64,000 nt of DNA, from contig NC_134652.1 of assembly GCF_030463565.1 (NCBI RefSeq), positions 16,965,397 through 17,029,396 on the forward strand, given 5' to 3'. The DNA is from Pelecanus crispus. Lineage: Eukaryota > Chordata > Aves > Pelecaniformes > Pelecanidae. Below are positions 42,501-52,220 of the stretch, piece after piece (position 1 is the stretch's first letter; every line of letters begins with the position of its first letter). The notes beneath the pieces are model-generated. The model was not told the DNA's origin, did not search any database, and worked only from the letters and a program-made list of their open reading frames with translations. A program made the translations under genes and the position numbers.

Positions 42501-45439
42501 TCCTTCTCTCTCCCGCTTGCAGACTGTGGTGCTCATTCAGGATCCCCAGAGGCATGTCCTGGCTGTGACAGCCCCAGGCACATGCTGAGCCATATCCCAT
42601 TGACCAGTTCTGCAATGCTCCTGCAGAAGGCAGAGCTCTCGGTAGCACTGACTGAGAGTACTGAAGAGGCCTCAGGGAGCTGCTGGGAATAAAGCTCACA
42701 CTGTCAAGCGGCTTAGGCACTGGGGTTTATTTGTTTGTTCTTTTGCAACTCCATTTCCAAATACTGCAAATGAGCATTTAGCCCTTTGTGTAATCAGACT
42801 TGTTCCTCCTCTTTACGCCCTGCCTGGTAATAATGGGGTCTTTATGTGTCTCCTAGGACCCCGTGGGCTGTCAGGCCATGCAGGCACGTGCCGCTTGCCA
42901 TGAGCTGCAGGCACCAGGCTTTGGAGTGCAGGACACAAGGTTTCTCCATGGGAGAGAGAAATCACTTTTAGCGCCTGTGGACCAGCATCACCCTGACAGG
43001 TAGGGATGGCAGCAGAGAAACAGCATATAGCTTGGAGAGCCGGCATGCTCTTTACAGCTCTTTCAGACCAACGTGGGGGTCTGGAGAGCCCCCACCATCC
43101 TATCACAAGGGCTGCTCAAACCCTAGCTCTTACCTTCCTTCCCTTTCATTCCACATGGTGTTTCTGCCATTCTCTCCATCAGATTGTACGCTACAGCCTC
43201 ACTCCCAGGGTCGCCGTCAGTCAGAGCATGGCTCCAGCAACGTAGAGCTGTCGGACCACCCTGGCCGTGTGACTGAGCTCTTCCAACCCCTCTTCCCTGG
43301 GACCCGGCTGCGGTGCACGAAGGGCAAACACAGCAGTAGGACTTCCCTTTCTCTAAGAGCTTCTTGGCTCTCATCCCTGTTGTTTTTCTTACTCAGCCCA
43401 CTCCTCCCGGCGCTAATAGGTTTCCCGCTGATCAAGGCTACTACAACATTTTGCAACTCCCCCCGCGCCATACCGAACGCCGGGGCTCCGGCGAGCGATG
43501 CGCCTGTGCGGCATTGGCAGCAGCCATGGTGTGGGCGCAGGGGTTGCTCCCCCACTTTTGTCAGCGGCAGGGATGCTGGCGTCGCAGCTGGTTCCACCAG
43601 CTTTATGGTCCCTTTGTGCTGCTGCAGCAGAGCTGAGAATCTGGCCCTGGCTCCCTCTCTGCCTCGCCGGGGACTGCATCAGTGTGCTGTTTATTGTTTC
43701 TGCCAGATCATTCATGCAGATGTTAATGAATGCTAGACCCAGCTTTGCTCCCAGCAGAGTCCCTTCCACACCTCCCCCTGCCCAGCCCTCTGCACTGGAG
43801 TTTCTGTTTACAGTCCTACAGGGAATTTCCCCTCTGCTGCAAGGTCTTCGAGTTGCACAGTCCCAATTCCTGCTGCCAGCAGGCTCCCACACCTCCCTGG
43901 TTCCTGTAGCTGTCCAATGTCACCTCCAGGTGTCTGCGTCGCTCACTATCACCATTCCTTCTCCACCCCTGGCCTCCCCAAGCTAGAGACATGCCAGTTC
44001 TCCTAGGAGGGAGCAGAGGGCTTGGCCAGAGAAGAAAGTTGCTACAGGTTCTTCCTCTGCACAGATGGAGAAAGCACAGGGAGAAGCAGCCAGCAAAGAG
44101 GAAGAGCAAAGCAATTTGTCCAGGAGGACTCTGAGACAACATCTATGCTGGTAAGTGGTGCCAGGACCCACCTCCTGACCCTGCAGCCCACAGGCATGCA
44201 GCAGCCTGCATCCACACCACTGCGTTATCTTCATATCCCAACAAGGTGGGCACCTCAGTCTGCCTATAATTGGGAAATGCTGGCAATACTTTGGAGAGTG
44301 CTAATCAGCCCAGCCGAAAATCCCACCAGGGACCTCTGCAGAAGTTTAGCAGCACAGCTGACCATGTCCACAAGCCCCTGATACTGCAGTGGCTGAGCTG
44401 CACAGAGCCTCACTGTCCTGGCAGCTGCTGGACATTGGGAACCCAAAGAGCAAGACTACCAGCTGCAAAGGGCATCAGTCTTGGGAGGGGTTTCTGATCT
44501 CTTCTTGATCAGAGCAACATCACTTACCCTTCCAGGAGAGCAATGACATTCTTTCTGGGCCTCCCAATGTTCGGCCCATAGAGGTTTGCTCTGGAATATG
44601 TGCGGATAAGCTGCAGCAGGCTTCTCAGCTGGATGTAGTCCTTCCCCAGCTGGCTGCCGTTCACCGAGCGGCCGATCAGGGTCCGATAGTTATTGGGCTC
44701 TGGGAAAATAAAAATAGACAAGCAAGGCTTGCCAGCTCTGCTCCTTCATCCACGCTTCCGGAGAGACACACAGCTCACACGCTGTCACAGGGCTGCCTGC
44801 CTGCTCTGCAGAGCTGAAGAAGGAGCCTCTGAGGCGTGGATGGGGGCCATTGCTCGCTCTCCTGTGCCAGCACCTGCTCCCACATCCCTTTTTCTGTGTG
44901 CTGGGTGAAGGACCTGTACCTTGGTGTCACACTCCTGTTCCTGTAGGGTCTCCCACTTCCCCTGGCACTGCAGCCACCATACAAGTCCATACAGCTGCTG
45001 GTCTGCCCACCCCAGGACTAGCTGTACCTAGCAGCCAGGGCAGAAGCATTTCATGTGTTTAATAGCAACTGATGGAAACATCCAGCTAAGGTACCAACAC
45101 ATACCAGATCTGTCTTAGAGATGGTGCTGCCTTATAGCAGGAGCCTTTAAATCCCTCTGAACCTACATTAGCAAAACATCCTGGGATTTGCAAATATCCT
45201 CTTCCAAAAGGGAATACCTTTCTGCTACAGCAAGCTCTGTTCCCGTGACTCTCCTGTTCCCACACTCACCATTCCCCAGCTCCCAGGAGATGTTGTACTT
45301 CTTGCTGGCACTGTACTTCAGCAGGCTGAGGGCATTGGAGCTGTTCCAGGAGTTGTTGGGATTTCGGCGCAAAGCATTCAGTGCAAAGATCAGGTGAAGG
45401 CCAGAGCAATCAGCAAAGTTATAGAGTTTGTCTAGAGAC
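6423..45439 (-). CDS. HPSE2: HPSE2, heparanase-2 (partial: exons 4-12 of 12)
   Basis: Heparanase-2 is a secreted, heparan-sulfate-binding relative of heparanase with the GH79 TIM-barrel fold but no known cleaving activity. Loss in human causes urofacial syndrome. Exons 5' to 3' on the minus strand: 45439-45270, 44699-44528, 33795-33748, 25042-24949, 22268-22162, 21022-20908, 7956-7811, 6817-6671, 6588-6423. They join in phase to give about 388 C-terminal residues of a protein that is 592 residues in human, ending [13 protein letters not shown] exactly as in human. The acid/base region GNEPNNY is kept. The nucleophile region reads [13 protein letters not shown], where active heparanase has WLGE. 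N-glycosylation sequons appear at NNS, NSS, NIS, NGS and NLS. Exons 1-3 (signal peptide and N-terminal region) lie beyond 64000. Exons 4-12 span 39 kb here, far less than in mammals. Confidence 0.97.
6671..6817 (-). CDS. HPSE2: HPSE2 exon 11
   Basis: Encodes [40 protein letters not shown] and YGKDGLHSK, matching human closely. The basic HRSRKKIK segment is a plausible glycosaminoglycan contact (inference). 147 bp, donor AA|GTAAGT. Confidence 0.98.
6818..7810 (-). other. HPSE2: HPSE2 intron 10 (993 bp)
   Basis: GT-AG intron (donor GTAAGTGG, acceptor tttgcag). No additional gene, RNA or clear repeat is visible. The 82-bp intron 11 (6589-6670) next to it is likewise plain. Confidence 0.9.
7811..7956 (-). 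CDS. HPSE2: HPSE2 exon 10
   Basis: Encodes [40 protein letters not shown] and YAHCTSYHN, matching human with few changes. It covers the barrel-to-sandwich transition and a basic [14 protein letters not shown] stretch. 146 bp. Confidence 0.98.
10055..10170. promoter_or_regulatory. Possible intronic enhancer with homeodomain motifs
   Basis: A sharp change from GC-rich sequence to CATTAGATGAGTAATTAC, with TAATTA and several TTTAT/ATAAA-type cores in about 100 bases. This is composition typical of conserved developmental enhancers. It rests on motif content only; no conservation could be checked. Confidence 0.25.
11040..11180 (+). repeat. CR1-type LINE fragment, sense
   Basis: The plus strand follows the 3' coding region of amniote CR1 elements: GAGAAGGATGTGAAAATA, AGAGTTCAAAGGAGGGCCAG, AAAAATGAC, GGGCTGGAAAAGG. 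Strongly diverged and truncated. Confidence 0.7.
12905..13050 (-). repeat. CR1-type LINE fragment, antisense
   Basis: The plus strand carries the reverse complement of the CR1 tail (AATTTGTCTGGCTTCAGCTT, then CCACTAGATTAAAGAGATCC, then a diverged copy of the following segment). Old and truncated. Confidence 0.75.
15550..16295. promoter_or_regulatory. Orphan CpG-rich block inside HPSE2 intron 9
   Basis: Around 15.75-16.28 kb CpG density rises well above the flanking intron, with GC-box-like and CGCGCG-type sequence (for example TACGCGCGCC near 15975). It also keeps a 313-codon frame open on the plus strand, probably because GC-rich sequence has few stops. No known protein resembles that frame. 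The block could be an alternative or nested promoter, or simply GC-rich sequence. Confidence 0.45.
16306..16395. repeat. 45-bp tandem duplication (two copies)
   Basis: Two adjacent 45-base units (16306-16350 and 16351-16395) share GCACCCAGAG and GGGGGGCCCAACC, with only a few differences. A recent local duplication at the edge of the CpG-rich block. Confidence 0.9.
20028..20066. repeat. Short tandem repeat, 15-bp unit
   Basis: Nearly three copies of a unit of the form GGGATGCTGTCGTGG lie in tandem, with C/T and G/A changes. Confidence 0.7.
20908..21022 (-). CDS. HPSE2: HPSE2 exon 9
   Basis: Encodes [38 protein letters not shown], matching human WLNTLGMLANQGIDVVIRHS. 115 bp, with a split first codon and phase 0 at the donor (CCG|GTAGGT). 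Confidence 0.98.
21023..22161 (-). other. HPSE2: HPSE2 intron 8 (1139 bp)
   Basis: GT-AG intron between exons 8 and 9. Open frames on both strands cover it, but none resembles a known protein or has splice support. No repeat was recognised. Confidence 0.85.
22162..22268 (-). CDS. HPSE2: HPSE2 exon 8 (degenerate nucleophile region)
   Basis: Encodes [20 protein letters not shown] then [16 protein letters not shown]. Active heparanase has its nucleophile glutamate in WLGE at this site; here, as in human HPSE2, the order is WLEG. That agrees with heparanase-2 lacking endoglucuronidase activity. 107 bp, donor CT|GTGAGT. Confidence 0.98.
22269..24948 (-). other. HPSE2: HPSE2 intron 7 (2.68 kb)
   Basis: GT-AG intron (GTGCGTGAG ... 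gcacag). Mostly unremarkable GC-rich intron, with a short AT-rich island near 23.2 kb. No gene or recognised mobile element. Confidence 0.85.
24949..25042 (-). CDS. HPSE2: HPSE2 exon 7
   Basis: Encodes [20 protein letters not shown] then [11 protein letters not shown], matching human [19 protein letters not shown] and [11 protein letters not shown]. 94 bp. The His codon is split with exon 6. Donor AAA|GTGCGT. Confidence 0.98.
25315..25356. repeat. 21-bp tandem duplication
   Basis: Two adjacent copies of a GCTGGGAGCAGAACGCAAAA-type unit starting at 25315 and 25336, with a few mismatches. Confidence 0.8.
29190..29226. promoter_or_regulatory. AT-rich palindrome with octamer motif
   Basis: ATGCAAAT (POU octamer) lies at about 29199-29206, inside the imperfect inverted repeat GAATATGCAAATATTC. 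A perfect 18-bp palindrome, TTCATATTTAAATATGAA, follows at 29208-29225. The layout suggests paired homeodomain or POU binding, but function is inferred from motif only. Confidence 0.35.
31648..31664. repeat. TTTTG microsatellite
   Basis: Three to four TTTTG units in intron 6. Confidence 0.85.
33748..33795 (-). CDS. HPSE2: HPSE2 exon 6 (48-bp small exon)
   Basis: Encodes [15 protein letters not shown] with split codons at both ends, matching human [15 protein letters not shown]. It is isolated between introns of 10.7 kb and 8.7 kb. The acceptor is cctatag and the donor ACA|GTAGGT. It corresponds to the heparanase segment FLKAGGEVIDSVTW. Confidence 0.97.
34150..34270 (+). repeat. CR1-type LINE fragment, sense
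   Basis: The plus strand reads AAAAGGAGACACTTCTTCAC, CCAACATGTATTTAAGCTG, AGGAACAACTTCCC. This follows the CR1 segment just before the 3' end. Diverged. Confidence 0.65.
36474..36514. repeat. Poly-T and CTTT microsatellite
   Basis: About 15 T residues (36480-36494) followed by CTTT units, forming a long pyrimidine tract. Confidence 0.9.
37790..37950 (-). repeat. CR1-type LINE fragment, antisense
   Basis: The plus strand shows the CR1 antisense tail: TGGTTAATTAGCCTCC, GTGTCTGGCTTCAGCTTCCA, GCCACTGGAAC, ACATTAAAGAGCC. It covers the same part of the element as the copy at 12.9 kb. Confidence 0.75.
38690..39360 (-). repeat. Long CR1-type LINE relic, antisense
   Basis: About 670 bp of antisense CR1-like sequence. 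Landmarks on the plus strand are GATTTGTCCAGTCCCTTTCT, CACATATTGTGTAAAAAAGC, CTATTTAATCTCTTCTCATG, TTACATCTTTTCTGAGATGA, TACACTGTGTACTTATACAG and CCAATGTATTTATGAATGGA, in the order expected. The longest mobile-element relic in the window, heavily mutated and not active. Confidence 0.65.
39371..39388. repeat. CCT trinucleotide repeat
   Basis: Five to six CCT units in tandem. Confidence 0.85.
43640..43800 (-). repeat. CR1-type LINE fragment, antisense
   Basis: The plus strand matches antisense CR1 sequence: TCTGCCAGATCATTCATGCA, GATGTTAATGAATGCTAGAC, CCAGCTTTGCTCCCAGCAGA. This is the part upstream of the relic at 38.7-39.4 kb. Confidence 0.65.
44528..44699 (-). CDS. HPSE2: HPSE2 exon 5
   Basis: Encodes [40 protein letters not shown] and [17 protein letters not shown], matching human closely. 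The acid/base Glu codon of the NEP motif is split between exons 4 and 5 (G|AG). It has an NGS glycosylation sequon. 172 bp, donor GG|GTAAGT. Confidence 0.98.
44700..45269 (-). other. HPSE2: HPSE2 intron 4 (570 bp)
   Basis: GT-AG intron (GTGAGTG ... ttcccag) splitting the acid/base Glu codon. Nothing else is visible in it. Confidence 0.9.
45270..45439 (-). CDS. HPSE2: HPSE2 exon 4
   Basis: Encodes [40 protein letters not shown] and [17 protein letters not shown], nearly identical to human. Three N-glycosylation sequons (NNS, NSS, NIS). Two in-frame acceptors are possible: CAG|GTCTCT (used here) or CAG four bases further upstream (exon end 45443). Both are compatible with human ARSLDK. Confidence 0.95.
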
Positions 45440-48400
45440 CTGGCTGGGAAGAAACAAAAACCAGCTTGTAATTCAAATGAAAGCTAGTTCCAGGGAGGTT
45501 CAAATGATCCTGCTGTCCATCAGACCTTGGCTTTTGTGTAGGATGAGCCAGGGTCAAATGCCATCCCCGTGACATCTGTAACCGCAGAAATGCACCTGAC
45601 CTTTGAAACCAGGGTAGGATTCCAGGTGTGGGCTCATCTCCTTCCAGCATGAAACTTGGATGCCCTCCACCACTGTGTCAGAACTAGGGGCTATGTTACC
45701 AGAGACAAGTGACTTCATAACGTCTCTTTTCATCTGCTCTTGCCAAGGAAAGTTCAGCCTTTTCTGTGCTTATCCCGCCTTTCTCTTTCAGAGCAGATCA
45801 CTGCAGTGCCTGGGGAGCAGGGGAGGAAATCACCACCCCAGGGCTGCCAGCTCATGGCCACCTCTCCTGCACGCCGCCACAGCCTGCTCTCTGCTCCCAC
45901 AGCCCCCTGTGCAGTAACCAAACCCCAGCAATAACCAAGCAGAGCTTCCAAGGTGTGCACCATGCACCAGGCTAACCTCTGCTCTGCACACAAAGAGAGG
46001 AGCTTCGTGCCACCTCTTGGGCCTGAGGAGAGAGGAGGGCTCCCTGCCCGGTGACACCATGGCCAAGCTTTGCTGCTGGGGTGGCCCTCCTGGGGTGCTG
46101 GGGTCTTTGCGGGATTCGTGTCCTACCTGCTGGCCCCAAAGCTCCCCATCTGGCATCTCCCCTGCCGTGCTGTGGCCTTGATGAGCAGTGGGGCACCAGC
46201 CAGCAGCAGAAGTAGAGACCAAAGAAAGAGCTGACCCGCTGTTCAGTGAGGAGAGACATTAGCACAGGGTGCTACTTGGAGAGCCAAAAGGCTTAATACC
46301 TTTTTTGCTTCAATCTTCCCTAAAAACTCAAAAGCAATCAAATGTCTGACGAAGTTAATGCTGGTGTTAACAGAATAAGAAGTCACGTGAGAGGAGATTC
46401 GGTTAGAGGGCAATTAGAAAACTATGGTGTTTTCAATCATCCCTGCCTGTTGAACTGCATCCCAGGATACTCGTCGAGCTTCCTGAAGCAGCCTCGGAGA
46501 TGCAACCACTTAACTGTGAGGAGCCAGCAGAGATGGGGAGGTTCCAGGGGGCTGCGGAGGGCAGAAGAAGGGCTCTGCTTTCAGAAGAGGGGAAGGAGGC
46601 GCTGTGGAATTGCAGGGTAGGCAGACCAGCTTCAGGTCCCAGAAAAATACTTGGACAAATAATCAAGCTGCTTGTCAGCACTTACAAAATATAAGGAGAT
46701 GATCAACAGCCACAGGAATGTGTCAAGAACAAATCACACTGAAGCAGTCTACTGACAGGAGAGCAGGGCTTGCGGGCAGCAAAGCAGCTGTTTAGGTCTT
46801 ATACCTTGATGGTTTTTAAGGCTTTTGACATGTTTGCACATGATGTTCTCTCCAGAAAGTGAGGTAACCCTGATCTAGACTGAACCGCAGTGAGAAATAC
46901 GCACACCAAGAGCAGCTACCAGTAATCTGCTGTTAAACTGAAGGGTCTAGGCAGCCTGCTCTGGGTCTCTCTATACATTTCCAATAAAGAGGGGTATAAA
47001 GGAGCGGAGGATGCATACATCAGACTTGCTATGGCACTAAGGTGCTAGCATGCACCACCATGGCCAAGGGAGCCAAAGGGGATGGAGAGGAGGCGACTGC
47101 ACGCTCAGGGAATTGCTCTAAGCCCAGGGCCAATGCTCCGAGACTCCCTGTGCCCGCACTGCTGGACCAAGGTGCAAGGGAGACGGTGACAGCCAGGAGC
47201 CGCTCGCTTCGGTCAGGATAAGCTTCTCACAGCCTGTACGTCTGCATTTATTCTGTCGCCTTTCCTGGTCACTGAAAGCCTCTGTGAATACGAAGCCAGC
47301 TCTGAGGTCTGAGAAGAATAATTTTAAAAGCAATGTTATAAGGAGGGTCAAGGAAATAAGCTAACTGAATAGCTAACATTTAATGGAACACAGCACAGTC
47401 ATGGAAAGGAGAAGAAAGGAAAAACGTGGAAAAGAAATTCCTAATCCCCTTCACAACCTTTTTCTAAATGCTACTGGTTAGTTGAGTGAAAAGTAGCTGA
47501 ATTAGATTAATGTGATGTATTCATTCCACTGTTTCAGGCACATTAGCTGTTTTTCTGGATGTTTAGTGCATTAGAGACAGATACAGTTACTTAATACTCA
47601 TTTACTTCAGACCTCCAGGCAAAAAGCTGCACTTGAAATGAGACTCCTATAACGGGGATAAGATAGACACCTAAATGACAACATGAAGATAGCAAAAAGG
47701 TCTTACCTGCAGTTCCCCTGCTAGAAATGAAACCTTTTCCCTGGTGCAAAACAGTTGTAGTTCTTAAGTACTACAGGAGGGAATTTGGTTCATTTTTAGG
47801 AGCCTCTGTAGAGGACTGGGAATTGATTTTCCATGCATTCACTGGAGGAAACAAGGCATCTGTTTATCCCAGTGCAGGGCCTGCCACTGTGAAATTATAT
47901 TTTCCCCATGAGACTTATTTCGTTTCCGTGCGCCTGGACACAGAGATGCCACGTGTATTTCATGTTCTGCCATAACTTTCCGAGCTGGAAACCTCAGCGA
48001 TCAGGCAGAGAACTAGAAGAAATGCACAGATGTCTGGGGGTTGCTCCTGAACGTTTTCAGTGGTCTTCCAGCACACAAACGGACCTGCAGACTGCAATGA
48101 AGCTGCAAAGAGCAGAAAACTACTAATAAACCTATCTCTGCATCAAACCAGATTGTTAATATGGGTGCCTCTGGTATCAACAGTATCAGTATCAAGCCCA
48201 TTTATCTCCTTTATCCTTGGCAGCTCTCTAATGATGGTGTGAATCTGGAATCACCAGTCTCTCCAGTGACTCTAGCAGAGCCTTGATGACCAGTTTGCAC
48301 AAGATGCCCAACTGTTAGTGGTTAAAGGGCATGTCTGACCCCTCCTGAGGCGACTGCCTTAAACTAGACATCTCTGTTGCAGGCAGCTGTGGTTAGATGA

Positions 48401-48892
48401 GAAGAGTACTGTCATAGGTGGCTAAAGCACAAAAAGAAGCATATTTAGAAGACCTCGAGTGATGTCCAGCCCTCCATAAGTACGAACAGGGCCAAAAGAG
48501 AATGCTATAAATATTTTACTGCCATGACTAGGGATGGTCACATTACTTCTGAGTAATGAGAACATGAAGAATTGCAGTATTATTAACAGCTGGCTAAAAC
48601 TCACTTTGAATTCTGGATAATTGCACTGTTTTTTCTTCATCAAACACAGAAAATCTTTAGGAATTTAACCTTTCCCCAGATAACAGATCATTAGGCAAGG
48701 ATTTCACAAAGCTTTTCAATAGAAGAAGCCATCGTCATACCAGAATGAATCTTAATAGAGCAGAACAGGTTTTATAAGATGTTCTCCCTGCCCCTTCTCC
48801 CCCTCTGCCTGGTGCAGAGATGCACATGCTCAGCACTAACGTGCCACTGAGCTCAGGGAGAAGGAATAAAGCAAAAAAAAGATGAAAATAAA

Positions 48893-48918
48893 GGGCGGGG
48901 CGGGGGGGGGGAGTGGGG
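48893..48918 (+). repeat. G-rich tract with quadruplex potential
   Basis: GGGCGGGGC followed by ten G residues and AGTGGGG: four or more G-runs within 26 bases on the plus strand, flanked by AT-rich sequence. Confidence 0.8.
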
Positions 48919-51583
48919 AAGTACAAGGATGCTGAGAGTCGGCTTCTGTGACTTACTAACGCTCACATAGTTGGAGCAAGGCTAACCAAGGCAGCAAAGC
49001 TATGTGCTCCATTCCCTTGCACCCAGCAGCAGTGCTGTGCCAGCAGGTTTCAGTGGGGATGGGCAACTTGGTGGGTCTGAGACTAACAGCAGCCAGTAGG
49101 CAGAGACAGAGACCCCATGTCCCTGGCACAAAAAAGAAATCAGAAGATATTTGGGCTTTCTCAACCTTTTACATCCCCAGTTGCAGAGGCTTGGACGCAT
49201 CTGGAGAGTGAATACCGCCTGACAATGCATGGCTGGGTGGCGGCCAGTGAAGATATGCTTGCAATCCTGCCCTCAGCTGAAGCTCTGCAGAGGAATTAAA
49301 GATTTTGGCTGTTTGCATGGATCTCTCACCCTGCACAGAGGGAGACAAACAGTTTCAAAATGGAGGAGAAGGTGTCTGTGAGGCCACAAATGGTGGAGGG
49401 GTTCATGGGACAAGTATGTCCTTTGCGATCCTTTCCCATTTTTCTCCTTTTTATATGACACTAAATTTTAAAGTTCTCTGAAAGATGGATGGCACTTAAC
49501 TCTTTGGCACGCCAACACAAAATCTGAGGCACATTAAAACATCTCTGGCAGTTTAAAATAATTGGAAAGGCTTTCCAGTTGTAGTTACTGAATTAAACAT
49601 TATACTAGAGACTTTATAAAGAACAGAGTGTTGACTGCCATTTGGTAAGAGGGACAGTTCAATAATCTCTGGGTTTGAAAGTCTTCCACATTTTTTATTC
49701 TGCTTCAGGAATTTTGCTTTGGCAGGGTTTAGCACGAAGACTGGAAATTCATGTGCATGCTGAGATGGAGGCTGAGATCAGACAGTGGGCTGAGGAGTGG
49801 CGGGGCATGGCACGGTGTGCCGGGGGCTTTCGTAACTCTGGGAAGTCAACCAGGAGGACAGGAAAGAAGAGCTTGTTCTCCCTCTATCCCCACCATTCAC
49901 CACGTCCGTCTGTTGCACGTACATCATGTGCCAGTGCCGAGGAGGACAGGGCAAGAGCTGAGCACAGAGTGGGCAGCACACACCACACTCCCCAAATCCA
50001 CAGGTTAGCTGAGACACCAAGCAAATGTACAACAGATGAGCCTTTCTGTTGATAGAGCAAAGAAAGACAGTTCTAGAAATAACGATTTCAACTAATCACA
50101 GGTATTGCTCGACTCTGCATTCCCCATAAATTCTGAGCAATGCCTGAAGCATCCCTGCAAACAACTCCTGGTGCCAGCACCAAAGCCAGCAGCATCCCCT
50201 GCCCCTCAAGCACCTCGCAGGAGACAGCGGAGGGAATGGGTTAGGAAAGACCTGGCAAAGAGCAAAGAGAAGCCCAAAGAGAGCTTTACAGGGAGGGGCA
50301 GAAAGGGCAGTACAGAGTGTTCAGACAAGAGATGAGTAAGATGGCTGGCGAGAGCAATGAATGGAAAAAGAAAGGTATTCCCACTTACAGAAGAACAAGT
50401 GGGTACATGGAAAATTTATTTACAAACAAATTGCCACCATAGTCAGCTGAATCCCATTTGCACTGGCTCTCTTGGGCTGAAAATCCTCATAAAACCACAT
50501 GTGTGTGGCAAGGACTTAATGTTTTCTTAGCAAATAAACATGAATCAGAAGATATGCAACAGGCAATCAGAGTAACTCCAGACCCATGGGACAGGTCTGC
50601 AAAACTGGCTTCAAATCTTCCCATGGATTCCATCCCCAGTCACGGTAGGGTTTCAGACAGGGAAACCAGAACCTCCCATCCAAAATTTGCACAGTTAGGG
50701 CACCAAAGAGTAGCCTTCACCACCACTGCAAGTTCAGAGGAAAAGCAACATCCTACACTGTCTGTATGCACTATAACATCCAGCTTGATACACTGGATCA
50801 TGGGAAGATTTTCCTATTCTAGCTGCATGCTAAGCTATTCCTTCAAAGTTGCTGCTTAAAGAGAATTTTAAAGATTTCAAGGCTACCAAAAACCCCACAC
50901 AGTTGCTGGAAATTGCATTCTAATGATGACCATCCCAGCTGGGAAGCTGTTTGGTTTTAATTCAGTCTTCTGAAACACTTTGCTATGCAGTAAAACCACA
51001 CCGTGCAAAGATGCTGAAGAATTCCCAGGCAAAATTACTGGCGAGAGGGAAAAGTTTGCTTGCCTCAGACATGCATTTCACCTGAAATGCTCCCTCTACC
51101 TGGTCAGGCTCCCGATTTCCCCCAGAGGATGGAGGTGTGCAGGGCCATCCCTTGCTCTCATTTACATCCCAGGCTTCCTTTTTGCTCTACGGGGGAGCAA
51201 AGGCTGGGGGCGTACTGCACGCAGGAAGCGCTTCCCAAGGCAAGGTGCAGCGTTGGAGGTCTGCTCTGAGTGACAAGTAGTGCTTTGGCAGAGCCTAATG
51301 GTGCTATAGAAAAGGGATCTAGTTTAATCCCATCTGAAGAATACCTGAGAGTTGGAGGAACTGGCTTTAATACTACCAGCCAGTAAAGAAATGCTGCGCA
51401 CTGTGTGTTAATGAGAACCTGGATTTTATATCCAGCTGGATGACAGATGGGGGATCTGGGGCTACTCCCCCCAGAATATCGAGGGGGCCTTGTTCCAAGG
51501 GAATTGTTGTCATCATCCCTGGTCTTTAAGCAGCTGAACATTGACCCTCAATATTCATTCAAGTCTTTAACTAGATTTTTCAT

Positions 51584-52220
51584 TTCACTGCCAATGCAGA
51601 GGTGATTATGCTGACCACGTGAGCTAGGTTTAGTCCTTAACACCACCATACAGAAATAGCAGTCTGGGGGCTTGGTGTCAATCTCTCGCCAATAAGGAGC
51701 TTGGCCGGCAGCCATGGATTGTGGGCTGAGTTCCCAGCTGGCATATAATTTGGAAGACAACCACGAGGTCTGGGTTCAATATCCAATTGCTAAGGAGTCT
51801 GGCTGACAGTCTTGTTTTGTGGAATGAATCCCAAATTAATATAATGCTTTTGATAGCAGACAAGGGGCATGGCCCACTTCCAAATGCTGTAAGGGCTCAG
51901 ATAAAAGCCATAGGCATTGGGTTCAGTGTGTAAATGGTATCTAGGTCGGATAACAGTCAGGATTGGGCTTAATCCTCAGACAGTGAGAAAAAGGAATGAG
52001 CCCTGAGCTCTGCCTTCATGCAAAAAAAAAAAAAAAAAAAAAAAGAGCTCAAATAAGCAGAATAGCTCTGTTTTCAATCCTTGCATGGTAAAGAGCTCAC
52101 AGGACAGTAATGGTTTCTAGGAACAAGTGTAAATTGACATGGAGCTTCAGAAGAGATGTGGGATCTGGGTTCAATCTCCAAATGCTGTAAAGCACAGATA
52201 ATGGCCAGAGGGGCAATTTT
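51584..52220. repeat. Degenerate 49-bp minisatellite
   Basis: Related units start at about 51584, 51630, 51678, 51727, 51776, 51825, 51873, 51923 and 51970, then at 52074 and 52171, spaced 46-50 bp or near multiples. Each opens with a TCAATCTCCAAATGC-like block and closes with TTGGGT or CTGGGT. Looser matches reach back to about 51320. The junction of units reads like a tRNA B box (GGGTTCAAT.TCC). The copies are old. An A23 tract interrupts the array. Confidence 0.7.
52022..52044 (+). repeat. Poly-A tract (A23)
   Basis: 23 consecutive A residues. No retrogene or SINE body is recognised upstream, only the minisatellite. Confidence 0.95.

Larger units (their letters stand above)
33796..44527 (-). 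other. HPSE2: HPSE2 intron 5 (10.7 kb)
   Basis: GT-AG intron (GTAAGTG ... cctatag). It is the most CR1-rich intron: fragments lie near 34.15, 37.8, 38.7-39.4 and 43.65 kb. A T15 plus CTTT tract lies at 36.48 kb and a CCT repeat at 39.37 kb. No gene was recognised. Confidence 0.85.

Noticed and set aside
47727-47975. 82-codon plus-strand frame starting MKPFPWCKTVVVLKYY
   Set aside because: It looks somewhat protein-like but matches nothing I recognise and has no conserved motif. Too short to support as a gene or pseudogene.
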